Both the position numbers and the translations under genes were made by a program. Shown here in pieces: positions 1 to 9,027 of a stretch of DNA of 19,720 bases (its first letter is position 1; each line of letters opens with the position of its first letter). The notes under the pieces were generated by a model. The model worked only from the letters and a program-made list of their open reading frames with translations, ran no database searches and was not told where the DNA came from. Source of the DNA: DATLGB01 sp035540675 (lineage in GTDB: Bacteria; Actinomycetota; Thermoleophilia; Solirubrobacterales; Solirubrobacteraceae); NCBI GenBank assembly GCA_035540675.1, contig DATLGB010000022.1, positions 1 to 19,720 on the forward strand, read 5' to 3'.

Positions 1-1386
1 GTGGACCTGCGCCCAGGCGACGTGGTGGTCGCCCCTCGCCGGATCCCGCTGCCCCAGCAGGACGCGCCGGACCCGATCGACCTGCTGCGGCGCCTGCACG
101 GCACGCCGGCCGCCGAGCAGGTGTGGGTGCGCGGGCCCGCCGTCGAGGAGCTGTTTCGCACGCGGGTGGGCGAGGACTTCGCCGACCGGCCGCAGTGGAC
201 CGAGCCGCGCGTCGAGATCCCGACGGACGTGCGTGACGAGCTCTACGCGCGCCGGCGTGCGAGCGGGTTGACCAACGTCGAGGTCTGCGAGCGGGTGGGC
301 GTCCGCCAGCCCGTCACCTTCTACGCGTGGGAGAGCGGCAAGAGCAGGCCCACCATCACCCACTTCACCCGTTACGCCGAGGTCGTCGGCGCCGACCCCG
401 AGCGCCTCGCCTCGCGCGTGACGGTCGGCGCTTCGCGGCTCGACCAGGTGTGGTCGGACCAGTACCGCGCTGCGCGGCGCAATCGCGTCCGCCGCGAGGT
501 TCGCCTGTCGGCCCTCGCGCCGGCGGACCTCGACTGGCTCGACGGCCGCGCCGACCTCGAGCTGACGCCCGAGCACCACGCAGGCGACGGCGTGGGCCGC
601 TACATCGAGGTGACCGCGGATCTCCTCTGGCTGCTCGGCTTCTACCTGGCCGAAGGCTCGTGCACGGCCCGCTCAGGGATCCGCTTCGCGATGGGCTCCC
701 GCAACGAGCGCCACGTCGGGACGCTGCAGCGAAAGCTGGCCGCCGTCTTCGGGCACGAGGGAGCCGTGTACCGGTCGCGCGATCGTGTGACCGAGGTCCG
801 CCTGGTCAACCGGGTGGCGGCGCTGGCCTGGGAGGAGGTCTTCGGCTTCAAAGGCCGCCGGGCGGTGACCAAGGAGGTGCCCTCGCTCGCGTTCAACGTG
901 GACGAGTCCCGGCGGCGGGCGTTCCTGCGGGGGCACTTCATGGGGGACGGGTGTGTGACCCGCGGAACGGCGCGCTTCTACACATCGTCGCGCTCCCTCG
1001 CCTCCGGGCTGCAGTACCTCCTGTCGACGCTCGGAGTGGTCGCGTCGATAACCCGCCGCGAGACGGACCCCGACGCGGGGCCGCCCACGACCGGAGCGCC
1101 GTTCGTCACGCGCCACACCGCCTACGCCGTGACCGTGACGTCCCCGCGGGACCTCGATGCCCTCTGGCCGGTGTGGGGCGACCACTCCGGCGGCGCCGAG
1201 ATCGCCGAGCGCGTCCGGGCGGGTCGCACCCGCAAGCGGCCGTTCACGGAGATCTCCGACGATCTGATCGGCCTGGAGGTGCGCTCGGTGCAGCAGGTCG
1301 AGCCGTCGAGCGAGTACGTCTACGACTTCTCGGTCGAGTCGGACGAGACGTTCGTCGCCGGCTTCGGCGGTGTCGGTGCCGCCAAT
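1..1386 (+). mobile_element. LAGLIDADG-type intein with embedded helix-turn-helix, inserted in gyrB (3' portion)
   Basis: This is an in-frame protein-splicing element of at least 462 residues. Residues 2-16 (DLRPGD, then PRRIP) look like the end of the N-terminal Hint splicing domain; the catalytic residue 1 and the TxxH block lie upstream of the window. Residues about 78-135 resemble an XRE/Cro-type helix-turn-helix (NVEVCERVGV, then WESGKSRP). Two dodecapeptide endonuclease motifs follow: LLGFYLAEGS near 211-220 and FLRGHFMGDG near 308-317. Their acidic residues E218 and D316 are present, so the homing endonuclease may be active. The C-terminal splicing blocks are VYDFSV and FVAGFGGVGAAN (about 439-462), ending in the conserved Asn462 with Thr as +1 extein residue. 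The usual penultimate His is replaced by Ala461. The insertion falls directly before the TOPRIM DxD motif, so unspliced GyrB should be inactive. Confidence 0.93.
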
Positions 1387-2289
1387 ACGGACGCGGATGT
1401 CGACGGGGCTCACATCCGCACGCTGATCCTCACGCTGCTCTTCCGCGAGATGCAGCCGATGATCGAGGCCGGCTACGTCTACATCGCCAAGCCGCCGCTC
1501 TACAAGCTCACGCAGGGCAAGCGCGAGCGCTACATCGAGAAGGAGAACGAGCTGGAGGACCTCCTGCTCGGCGACAAGTACGAGCGCTTTCAGATCTCCG
1601 ACCAGGTCGGCAAGCAGTTCAAGGTCACCGAGCAGCGCTGGCAGCGCTACACGCGGCTGCTCAAGCAGTACGAGGGCTGGGCGTCGGCGCTGCGCGCCGA
1701 GTTCGGCCACGACATCGTCACCTTCCTCGAGGAGTCGCAGATCCTCGACGAGCAGATCGCCGACCTCGACTCGCTGATCACGCTCATCCAGGGCGAGGAC
1801 CCCGAGGTCATCCCGTACACGACGGAGCTGCTCGAGCGGGTCGACGGCTCGGTGCGCGTGAAGGCGGTCGAGCGCAAGAGCAACCTCGCGCGCACCTACA
1901 CGCTGCGCCAGGTGCTGCTGGAGTCCAACGAGTACCGGCAGTTCCTGCGCGTGCACGGCGAGCTCGTGTCGATGGCCGGCACGCCGCCGTTCGAGGTGCG
2001 CCTCGGCGACGAGGCCGACCAGGCGCTGTCGTTCGAGGAGCTGCGGCGCAAGGTGCTCGAGGTCGCCGGCAAGGGCGTCCGGCTGCAGCGCTTCAAGGGT
2101 CTCGGCGAGATGAACGCCGACCAGCTGCGCGAGACCACCATGGACCCGGCCAGCCGCACCCTGGCACAGGTGACGATGGACGACGCGGCGGCCGCCGACG
2201 CGCTGTTCACGATGCTCATGGGCGACAAGGTCGAGCCGCGGCGCGAGTTCATCGAGGAGAACGCGCGCGCCGCCTCGCTCGACATCTGA
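1..2289 (+). CDS. gyrB: DNA gyrase subunit B, 3' part, interrupted by an intein (5' end outside window)
   Basis: GyrB is the ATPase/TOPRIM subunit of DNA gyrase, which introduces negative supercoils with GyrA. The frame is open from the first base, so the true start lies upstream and the GTG at position 1 is not a start. Residues 1-462 of the visible frame are intein. Host sequence resumes at residue 463 with TDADVDGAHIRT, the DxD metal-binding motif of the TOPRIM domain. It continues through PPLYK, then a roughly 170-residue insertion of the kind seen in long GyrB proteins, then QRFKGLGEMN and the tail domain, ending in ASLDI. The ATPase domain and the first half of TOPRIM are off the window. 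gyrA follows 36 nt downstream on the same strand, the usual gyrB-gyrA operon. The C-terminal extein is intact with no frameshift. Identity is certain; only the upstream extent is unknown. Confidence 0.96.
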   Translation: MDLRPGDVVVAPRRIPLPQQDAPDPIDLLRRLHGTPAAEQVWVRGPAVEELFRTRVGEDFADRPQWTEPRVEIPTDVRDELYARRRASGLTNVEVCERVGVRQPVTFYAWESGKSRPTITHFTRYAEVVGADPERLASRVTVGASRLDQVWSDQYRAARRNRVRREVRLSALAPADLDWLDGRADLELTPEHHAGDGVGRYIEVTADLLWLLGFYLAEGSCTARSGIRFAMGSRNERHVGTLQRKLAAVFGHEGAVYRSRDRVTEVRLVNRVAALAWEEVFGFKGRRAVTKEVPSLAFNVDESRRRAFLRGHFMGDGCVTRGTARFYTSSRSLASGLQYLLSTLGVVASITRRETDPDAGPPTTGAPFVTRHTAYAVTVTSPRDLDALWPVWGDHSGGAEIAERVRAGRTRKRPFTEISDDLIGLEVRSVQQVEPSSEYVYDFSVESDETFVAGFGGVGAANTDADVDGAHIRTLILTLLFREMQPMIEAGYVYIAKPPLYKLTQGKRERYIEKENELEDLLLGDKYERFQISDQVGKQFKVTEQRWQRYTRLLKQYEGWASALRAEFGHDIVTFLEESQILDEQIADLDSLITLIQGEDPEVIPYTTELLERVDGSVRVKAVERKSNLARTYTLRQVLLESNEYRQFLRVHGELVSMAGTPPFEVRLGDEADQALSFEELRRKVLEVAGKGVRLQRFKGLGEMNADQLRETTMDPASRTLAQVTMDDAAAADALFTMLMGDKVEPRREFIEENARAASLDI

Positions 2290-2312
2290 TGGCGGCCCCA
2301 CGAACTTCAGGC

Positions 2313-2320
2313 AAGGAGGT
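2313..2320 (+). promoter_or_regulatory. Strong ribosome binding site of gyrA
   Basis: AAGGAGGT lies 5 nt before the ATG at 2326. It is an almost ideal anti-Shine-Dalgarno match, in contrast with most genes here, and it fixes the gyrA start. Confidence 0.85.
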
Positions 2321-2325
2321 GACGC

Positions 2326-4950
<2,625 letters not shown>

Positions 4951-5009
4951 GTCAGTGGGCGGACGGCGCCGTCGCCTCGGCGCCGTGACGCTCACCCGTC
5001 GTCCAGATG

Positions 5010-5229
5010 GTGCTGTACCCTGCCTCGCACCAGAGAAAGGGGGTGGTCCACAGTTGAGTGACAGTTCTTGCGGGACCCTGGAGGTGTCCGGCCGCTAGCC
5101 GGATCCGGGCCTCGGCCCGGCCGCTGGATGGCCAGCGGAATCCAGACCGAGACACCCGCCTCGTCGGTGCCGGGACTCGTCCCACCGGCGTTGTTGAAGC
5201 CGGCGTGGTGTTTCCAGCGAAGCAGTTTG
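5010..5229 (+). ncRNA. Candidate structured non-coding RNA downstream of gyrA
   Basis: This 463-nt gap (4951-5413) has no credible protein gene but strong secondary structure. GGTGTC (5083-5088) can pair with GACACC (5151-5156), enclosing three local hairpins: TCCGGC/GCCGGA (5087-5103, sharing two bases with the outer stem), CCGGGC/GCCCGG with a CTCG loop (5105-5120), and CCGCTGG/CCAGCGG with a 4-nt loop (5121-5138). The last two abut without a gap. Further hairpins lie at about 5170-5185 (GGGA/TCCC, loop CTCG) and 5187-5206 (GCCGGC twice, loop of about 9 nt). A strong intrinsic terminator follows at once. TACCCT at 5016-5021 could be a -10 box, but I see no convincing -35. I could not match it to tRNA, SRP RNA, tmRNA, RNase P or a known riboswitch. 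It may be a stand-alone sRNA or simply the gyrA 3' UTR. Ends are approximate. Confidence 0.4.
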
Positions 5230-5265
5230 CGAAGGGCCCGAGAGTCGACTCGGGCCCTTCGTCTT
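5230..5265 (+). terminator. Strong intrinsic terminator after the gyrA/RNA region
   Basis: A perfect 13-bp stem (CGAAGGGCCCGAG at 5230-5242 with CTCGGGCCCTTCG at 5249-5261) has a 6-nt loop and is followed by TCTTT. It is the clearest rho-independent terminator in the window. It ends the gyrBA transcript or the candidate RNA. From 5266 to 5384 I see no gene or motif. Confidence 0.85.
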
Positions 5266-5384
5266 TGCGTGCCGTGGTCGCGCTCGCCGTGCGGCAGGAC
5301 GGCAGCGCCCGGCACGCGCTTCGCGCACAGGGGGAGGTGCCGGGGGCGGTGGCTACCGGCCGCTGGGGTGGTCGCGTGGTGTGC

Positions 5385-5405
5385 AGGGCGGTGCGGATCC
5401 GCCCT
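5385..5405 (-). terminator. Hairpin downstream of the small conserved gene
   Basis: The inverted repeat AGGGCGG / CCGCCCT has a 7-nt loop and begins 8 nt past the stop codon at 5414 on the minus strand. It lacks a T-tract, so its role as a terminator rests on position and stem strength. Confidence 0.4.
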
Positions 5406-5413
5406 CCGGCGGG

Positions 5414-5611
5414 TCAGGCCGGCGGGCGGCCCTCCTCGTGGGCGCGCAGGATCGCGCGGGCCTGCTCGATCTCCTCCGGGATGCTCGCGCGGATCTGGTC
5501 GAGCAGGTCGTAGATGCGCTCGCGGTCGATTCGCACCTGATCCGAGAACAGCACCGGCTTGGCGTTGTGCACGAGGTCGTCGAGCTCGTCGACGAGCCGC
5601 AGGATGTCCAT
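5414..5611 (-). CDS. Small conserved alpha-helical protein (65 aa)
   Basis: This short gene encodes a charged, probably wholly helical cytoplasmic protein beginning MDILRLVDELDD and ending EEGRPPA. The stretches LVHNAKPV, DQVRIDRERIYDLLDQ and IPEEIEQAR resemble, from memory, the N-terminal segment of an actinobacterial family often annotated as an ATPase- or DivIVA-like cell-division protein and often encoded near coaD and rpmF. Here it stands alone and ends where longer relatives continue into a coiled coil. The ATG at 5611 is where the conserved sequence begins; longer in-frame extensions upstream look like translated intergenic DNA. No Shine-Dalgarno is visible. It is transcribed divergently from the secreted-protein gene at 5664, leaving only 52 bp for both promoters. 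The gene is likely real; its function is unknown. Confidence 0.82.
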   Translation of the reverse strand: MDILRLVDELDDLVHNAKPVLFSDQVRIDRERIYDLLDQIRASIPEEIEQARAILRAHEEGRPPA

Positions 5612-5663
5612 GCGCACATGATCGCGCGAGCAAGTTCGCGGCCGTCCGTCCGTTTGCAGACAC

Positions 5664-6518
5664 ATGTCCCGACTCCGCATCCTCGTGAGCGCAGCGGCCG
5701 CCGCCGCTCTCGCCACCGCCGCCCTGCCGGCGCTCGCCGCCGAGCCGTCCAGCGGCACGGTCTCCGCTTCCTCTCCGACCGTGGAGTGGACCGGCCAGGC
5801 GAACGGCTACGGCGTCGTGCCGACCAACATCCTCATCACGGCGACCGGTGAGGACCCGCTCTGCCCGCCGCAGCCGTTCTGCGACAAGTTCGCCCTCAAG
5901 GTCGCCGACTCCGCCGACCTGACGGTCACGGCGCAGCAGAGCGCGGCGAACAACTTCACCGAGCTGCACATCATCCGGCCCGACGGCACGGTCGATTACG
6001 TGCAGAGCGAGGACGCCAAGCCCGCGACGCTCAAGATTCGCAGGGCGCCCGTCGGCGACTACACGATCGAGGTCATGACCAACGAGACGCTCGCGGGGAC
6101 GGGCGACTACCACGCCTCGGCGAAGCTCGCGGTCGCGCAGCCGGCGGAGCCCGCTCCGTCCGATCCGTCGGCGACGCCCGGGCAGCCGGGCGGCGATCCG
6201 CAGCCCGGCCAGCCGGCCGATCCGCAGCCGGCGGCGAGCCTCTCGCTGAAGACGAAGAAGCTGTCCGCGCGCAAGGCGCGCAAGGCGCCCAAGCTGCGCA
6301 TCGCGGCCTCGAAGCCGGTGACGGACGTCGAGGTGCAGCTGCTCAAGGGCAAGAAGGTCGTCGGCAAGGGCTCGCTCGCGCGGATCGACTCCGTCGCCAC
6401 GGTGAAGCTCAAGTCGCGCAAGCTGCGCAAGGGCGCCTACGTGGTCGCCGTCGCCGCCAAGGACGCCGAGACGCAGCAGGCGGTCGGCACCCGCGCCAAG
6501 CTCAAGGTCACGCGCTGA
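5664..6518 (+). CDS. Secreted protein with lysine-rich C-terminal domain, function unknown
   Basis: This 284-residue exported protein begins with a Sec-type signal peptide: basic SRLR, an alanine-rich core, and probable cleavage after ALA near residue 25. The N-terminal domain (about 30-158) is predicted beta-rich and contains two cysteines in CPPQPFC (C67, C73). Its second half (LTVTAQ, LHIIRPDGT, GDYTIEVMT) resembles a PPC-type beta-sandwich, though I hold that loosely. A Pro/Gly/Gln linker (about 159-190) joins it to a strongly basic C-terminal domain (191-284) with many KK, RK and KLK motifs, which could bind anionic wall polymers. ATG 5664 is the only reasonable start and has no clear Shine-Dalgarno. 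A hairpin follows the gene. No enzyme motif is visible. Confidence 0.85.
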   Translation: MSRLRILVSAAAAAALATAALPALAAEPSSGTVSASSPTVEWTGQANGYGVVPTNILITATGEDPLCPPQPFCDKFALKVADSADLTVTAQQSAANNFTELHIIRPDGTVDYVQSEDAKPATLKIRRAPVGDYTIEVMTNETLAGTGDYHASAKLAVAQPAEPAPSDPSATPGQPGGDPQPGQPADPQPAASLSLKTKKLSARKARKAPKLRIAASKPVTDVEVQLLKGKKVVGKGSLARIDSVATVKLKSRKLRKGAYVVAVAAKDAETQQAVGTRAKLKVTR

Positions 6519-6538
6519 GCCGCACCCCGGGGACGGGT

Positions 6539-6563
6539 CCGCCGGCGCGACGAGCGCCGGCGG
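6539..6563 (+). terminator. GC hairpin after the lysine-rich secreted protein
   Basis: A perfect 10-bp stem CCGCCGGCGC / GCGCCGGCGG with loop GACGA starts 20 nt after the stop codon at 6518. There is no T-tract, so this would be a hairpin-only terminator. Confidence 0.5.
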
Positions 6564-6566
6564 GCC

Positions 6567-6662
6567 AGCTTCCGCCGGGGGATGAACCGCGGAGGCTCCC
6601 GCTGCGCATGCCTGCGGCATGAACCGTCCCGTCCGGGGACGGGCGACGCGCGAGGAGTTCTC
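6567..6662 (+). promoter_or_regulatory. Hairpin-rich leader upstream of the RTX gene, with RBS
   Basis: Three stem-loops fill the space before the ATG at 6663. They are AGCTTCCGC/GCGGAGGCT (6567-6597, 9 bp, 13-nt loop), CATGCC/GGCATG (6607-6621) and CCCGT/ACGGG (6628-6643). The 8-mer ATGAACCG occurs twice, in the first loop (6582-6589) and at the 3' edge of the second hairpin (6619-6626). GAGGAG (6652-6657) sits 5 nt before the start codon. No TAnnnT-type -10 element is visible. It could be a cis-regulatory RNA, but I match it to no known riboswitch. Confidence 0.35.
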
Positions 6663-7202
6663 ATGAGGACAGGACGCACCAAGGTGGGTCTGGTGGCGGC
6701 GCTGGCGGCGGTAGCAGCGGTGCTCGCAGTGCCGGCGACGGGGGTCGGAGCGCACGAGGCGACCTGCGCGAACGCGATCGCGTCCGGCGAGTACAACGTC
6801 ATCGTCGGCGCCGGCACCATCGCGGGCACCAACCAGGACGACGTGATCATCGGGTCGGCGGGCGCCGACACCATCACCGGCGGCAACGGCGCCGACGTCA
6901 TCTGCGGGCGCGGCGGCGACGACCGGCTCGACGGCGGCAACGGCTCCGACCGCGTGCTCGGCGACGTCTGCACGGGCTGCGCCGGCGAGAACGGCACCGC
7001 GGGCGACGACGTCGTCACCGGCGGCAACGGCGACGACACCCTCTGGGGCGACGAGGGCGACGACCGCGTGGCGGGCGAGCGCGGCGACGACCGCCTGTTC
7101 GGCGGCAACCCGGGCGGCGACGGCGACGAGACCGACGCCTGCGACGGCGGCCGCGGCAGCGACACCGCCGCGCGCTGCGACACCACTCCGAACGTCCCGT
7201 AG
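6663..7202 (+). CDS. Secreted RTX-type calcium-binding repeat protein
   Basis: The 179-residue protein has a signal peptide (basic RTGRTK, then an Ala/Val core, cleavage near GVGA at about 30). The rest is almost entirely glycine- and aspartate-rich nonapeptides of the hemolysin/RTX type, such as GGNGADVI, GRGGDDRL, GGNGSDRV, GGNGDDTL and GDEGDDRV. Such repeats fold into a parallel beta-roll that binds calcium outside the cell. About eight repeats are visible. Several cysteines are interspersed (ATC, VIC, CTGC, DAC, ARC), suggesting disulfides, which is unusual for Gram-negative RTX toxins. No catalytic domain is attached. The ATG at 6663 is chosen because GAGGAG precedes it by 5 nt and the signal peptide starts there; an in-frame ATG at 6582 would prepend non-signal sequence from the structured leader. 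Confidence 0.88.
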   Translation: MRTGRTKVGLVAALAAVAAVLAVPATGVGAHEATCANAIASGEYNVIVGAGTIAGTNQDDVIIGSAGADTITGGNGADVICGRGGDDRLDGGNGSDRVLGDVCTGCAGENGTAGDDVVTGGNGDDTLWGDEGDDRVAGERGDDRLFGGNPGGDGDETDACDGGRGSDTAARCDTTPNVP

Positions 7203-7213
7203 GACGCGGGCGT

Positions 7214-7243
7214 CGCGCGGCCGGCGGGGGGACCGGCCGCGCG
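7214..7243. terminator. Hairpin between the convergent RTX and amtB genes
   Basis: A perfect 11-bp stem CGCGCGGCCGG / CCGGCCGCGCG with an 8-nt loop lies in the 52 bp between two convergent stop codons (7202 on plus, 7255 on minus). It could serve both strands. No T-tract flanks it on either side. Confidence 0.5.
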
Positions 7244-7254
7244 CCCGCAGCGGC

Positions 7255-8550
7255 TCAGCCGCGCGCCCCCGCGGGGCTGGCGACGAGGCGGCCGAGCTCG
7301 CCGTCGCCGTCCGGCTCGACGAGGATGGCACCCTCGCCCCTGGCGTAGGCCTCCTCGCCGTGCTGGACGACGTCCATGCCGACCGCCTGCTCGCGGTCGG
7401 TGGCACGCAGCGGCATCAGCGCGCCGACGAGTCGCAGCAGGCCGTAGGTCGCGGCGAACGCGTACAGCGGCGTGACGACCGCGGCGATGACCTGCCACAG
7501 CAGCGTGCCGGCGTCGCCGTAGAGCGCGCCGTCGGCGACGCCGTTCCACGACGACTGGGCGACCAGGCCCGTGAACACGATGCCGACCAGGCCGGCGGTG
7601 CCGTGCGCGGCCAGCACGTCGAGCGTCTCGTCGACGCGCGTGCGCGGCCGCCACAGGATCACGGCGTAGCTGGGGACCGCCGCGACCGCGCCGAGGACGA
7701 GCGCCCAGCCCGGGCTGACGAAGCCGCCCGCGGGCGTGATGGCGACGCAGCCCACGATGATCGCCGTCGCCGCGCCGATGGCGGTGACCTGCCGCCCCCG
7801 CAGGAGGTCGAGCACGAACCACGCGAGCAGCGCGGCGGCGGGCGCGAGCAGCGTGTTCACGAACGCCAGGACGCCGCTGCGTCCTGCCGAGAACCCGCTG
7901 CCGCCGTTGAAGCCGAACCAGCCGAACCACAGCAGGCCGGCGCCGGCCAGCACGTACACGGCGTTGTGGGGCAGCAGCGCCTGCCGGCCGTAGTCCTTCC
8001 GGCGCCCGACGACGAGCGCCGCCGCCAGCGCCGAGAAGCCGGAGCCCATCTCGACCGGCACGCCGCCGGCGAAGTCGAGCGTCCCGTTGGCGGCGAGCCA
8101 GCCGCCGCCGAACACCCAGTGCGCGAGCACGGCGTAGACGCCGACCGACCACAGCGCGGCGAAGACCAGGAACGCGCCGAAGCGCATGCGCTCCACCACG
8201 GCGCCGGAGATCAGGGCCACCGTGATGATGCAGAACGTCGCCTGGAAGGCCATGAACAGCAGGTGCGGGATCTCGGTGCCCTCCCGCGGCGCGAAGCCGA
8301 CGCCGTCGAGGAACACGTGCCCGAGGCCGCCGACGAACCCGTTGCCCTCGCTGAAGGCGAGCGAGTAGCCGACGGCCGCCCACATGACGGTCGCGACGGC
8401 GATCGCGCCGATCGCCATCATGAAGGTGTTGAGCGTGTTCTTCTCGCGCACGAGGCCGCAGTAGAAGAGCCCGAGCGCCGGCGTCATCAGCAGCACGAGC
8501 GCCGTCGCCGCCAGCATCCAGGCGGTGTGGCCCGCGTCGATGCCGGTCAT
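7255..8550 (-). CDS. amtB: Ammonium transporter (Amt/Mep family) with Glu at the first twin-His position
   Basis: Amt proteins form trimeric inner-membrane ammonium channels/transporters. The 431-residue sequence has about 11 hydrophobic segments and family landmarks: GLFYCGLV in TM1, the Phe gate FQATF (F102, F106), W151, DFAGG (D159), PHN, and WFGFNGGS. The second pore histidine is kept in AAHGTAGLVG (H316). The first, normally in DFAGGTVVHIN, is replaced: this protein reads DFAGGVPVEMGSG, giving E167. The C-terminal cytoplasmic tail (about 380-431, with GMDVVQHGEEAY) is the region that interacts with PII proteins. It begins with ATG at 8550 and overlaps the glnK stop by 4 nt (ATGA), so the two are translationally coupled. 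The frame is intact, so I read E167 as a natural variant, not decay. Confidence 0.95.
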   Translation of the reverse strand: MTGIDAGHTAWMLAATALVLLMTPALGLFYCGLVREKNTLNTFMMAIGAIAVATVMWAAVGYSLAFSEGNGFVGGLGHVFLDGVGFAPREGTEIPHLLFMAFQATFCIITVALISGAVVERMRFGAFLVFAALWSVGVYAVLAHWVFGGGWLAANGTLDFAGGVPVEMGSGFSALAAALVVGRRKDYGRQALLPHNAVYVLAGAGLLWFGWFGFNGGSGFSAGRSGVLAFVNTLLAPAAALLAWFVLDLLRGRQVTAIGAATAIIVGCVAITPAGGFVSPGWALVLGAVAAVPSYAVILWRPRTRVDETLDVLAAHGTAGLVGIVFTGLVAQSSWNGVADGALYGDAGTLLWQVIAAVVTPLYAFAATYGLLRLVGALMPLRATDREQAVGMDVVQHGEEAYARGEGAILVEPDGDGELGRLVASPAGARG

Positions 8551-8927
8551 GCCCGCACCGGCGTCACGGCGCCCGCGTCCGTCTCGCCCGTCCGGATGCG
8601 CACGACCCGCTCGAGCGGGATCACGAAGATCTTGCCGTCACCGACCTCGCCCGTCCGGCCGCCCTCGCACAGCGCCTGGATCGTGGGCTCGACGAACGGC
8701 TCCGAGACGGCGATCTCGAAGCGGACCTTGTCCGACAGCCCCATCTGGACCGTGGTGCCGCGGTAGGTCTCCACGCGCTCGAGCTCGCCGCCGTGGCCCT
8801 GCACGCGGCTGAGCGAGATCCCGCGCACCTCGGCGCGGTAGAGGGCCTGCAGGACATCGTTGGCCTTGTCGGGGCGGACGATGCCGATGACGAGCTTGAC
8901 CGGCTCGGCGGTATCGGTGCTGGACAC
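8547..8927 (-). CDS. glnK: PII family nitrogen regulatory protein (GlnK-type) lacking Tyr51
   Basis: PII proteins are small trimeric sensors of ATP/ADP and 2-oxoglutarate; GlnK types plug the AmtB pore. From GTG 8927 the product has 126 residues and contains VKLVIGIVRPDKANDVLQAL, the T-loop, and the nucleotide-binding segment RTGEVGDGKIFVIPLE. In the T-loop, alignment without gaps on YRG and KV places Val where the modifiable Tyr51 should be (YRGTTVQMG instead of YRGAEYTVD). GHGGELE replaces the usual GFGRQ, giving Glu at the Gln39 position. I chose the GTG at 8927 because GGAGAG lies about 10 nt upstream and conserved sequence starts 10 residues later; an ATG at 9011 would add 28 unlikely residues. 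It is first in the glnK-amtB operon. No GlnR-like box is evident upstream. Confidence 0.92.
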   Translation of the reverse strand: MSSTDTAEPVKLVIGIVRPDKANDVLQALYRAEVRGISLSRVQGHGGELERVETYRGTTVQMGLSDKVRFEIAVSEPFVEPTIQALCEGGRTGEVGDGKIFVIPLERVVRIRTGETDAGAVTPVRA

Positions 8928-8988
8928 GCCCGGCAGTCTCTCCGCCACCTGGCGAGGCGTCCTTGTCCCGCTGTCCAAGATGCGCGCG

Positions 8989-9018
8989 CGGCCCGTCGTC
9001 CCGGCGGACAACGGGCCG
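8989..9018 (-). terminator. Hairpin downstream of the RCC1 gene
   Basis: The inverted repeat CGGCCCGT (8989-8996) / ACGGGCCG (9011-9018) has a 14-nt loop and begins 9 nt past the stop codon at 9028 on the minus strand. There is no T-run. It lies between the RCC1 gene and glnK and would separate the two units. The same 100 bp must hold the glnK promoter, which I could not identify. Confidence 0.35.
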
Positions 9019-9027
9019 GACGCGGCG

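Noticed and set aside
1..3. GTG at position 1 as the gyrB start
   Set aside because: It lies inside the intein's splicing domain and the frame is simply open at the window edge.
4951..5229. tRNA genes after gyrA, as in many Actinobacteria, or SRP/tmRNA/RNase P RNA
   Set aside because: No T-loop GGTTCGAAT-like sequence, acceptor stem pairing or family signature was found on either strand.
5058..5688. Plus-strand open frames across 5058-5688
   Set aside because: They overlap the terminator and the small minus-strand gene, start without RBS and translate to Arg/Ala/Pro-rich sequence without domains.
6519..6662. ydaO (c-di-AMP), c-di-GMP or other known riboswitch before the RTX gene
   Set aside because: The conserved core sequences of those classes, as far as I can recall them, are absent.
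7255..8550. amtB as a pseudogene because the twin-His is broken
   Set aside because: The frame is complete, all other pore residues are kept, and Glu at this site is known in functional fungal homologues.
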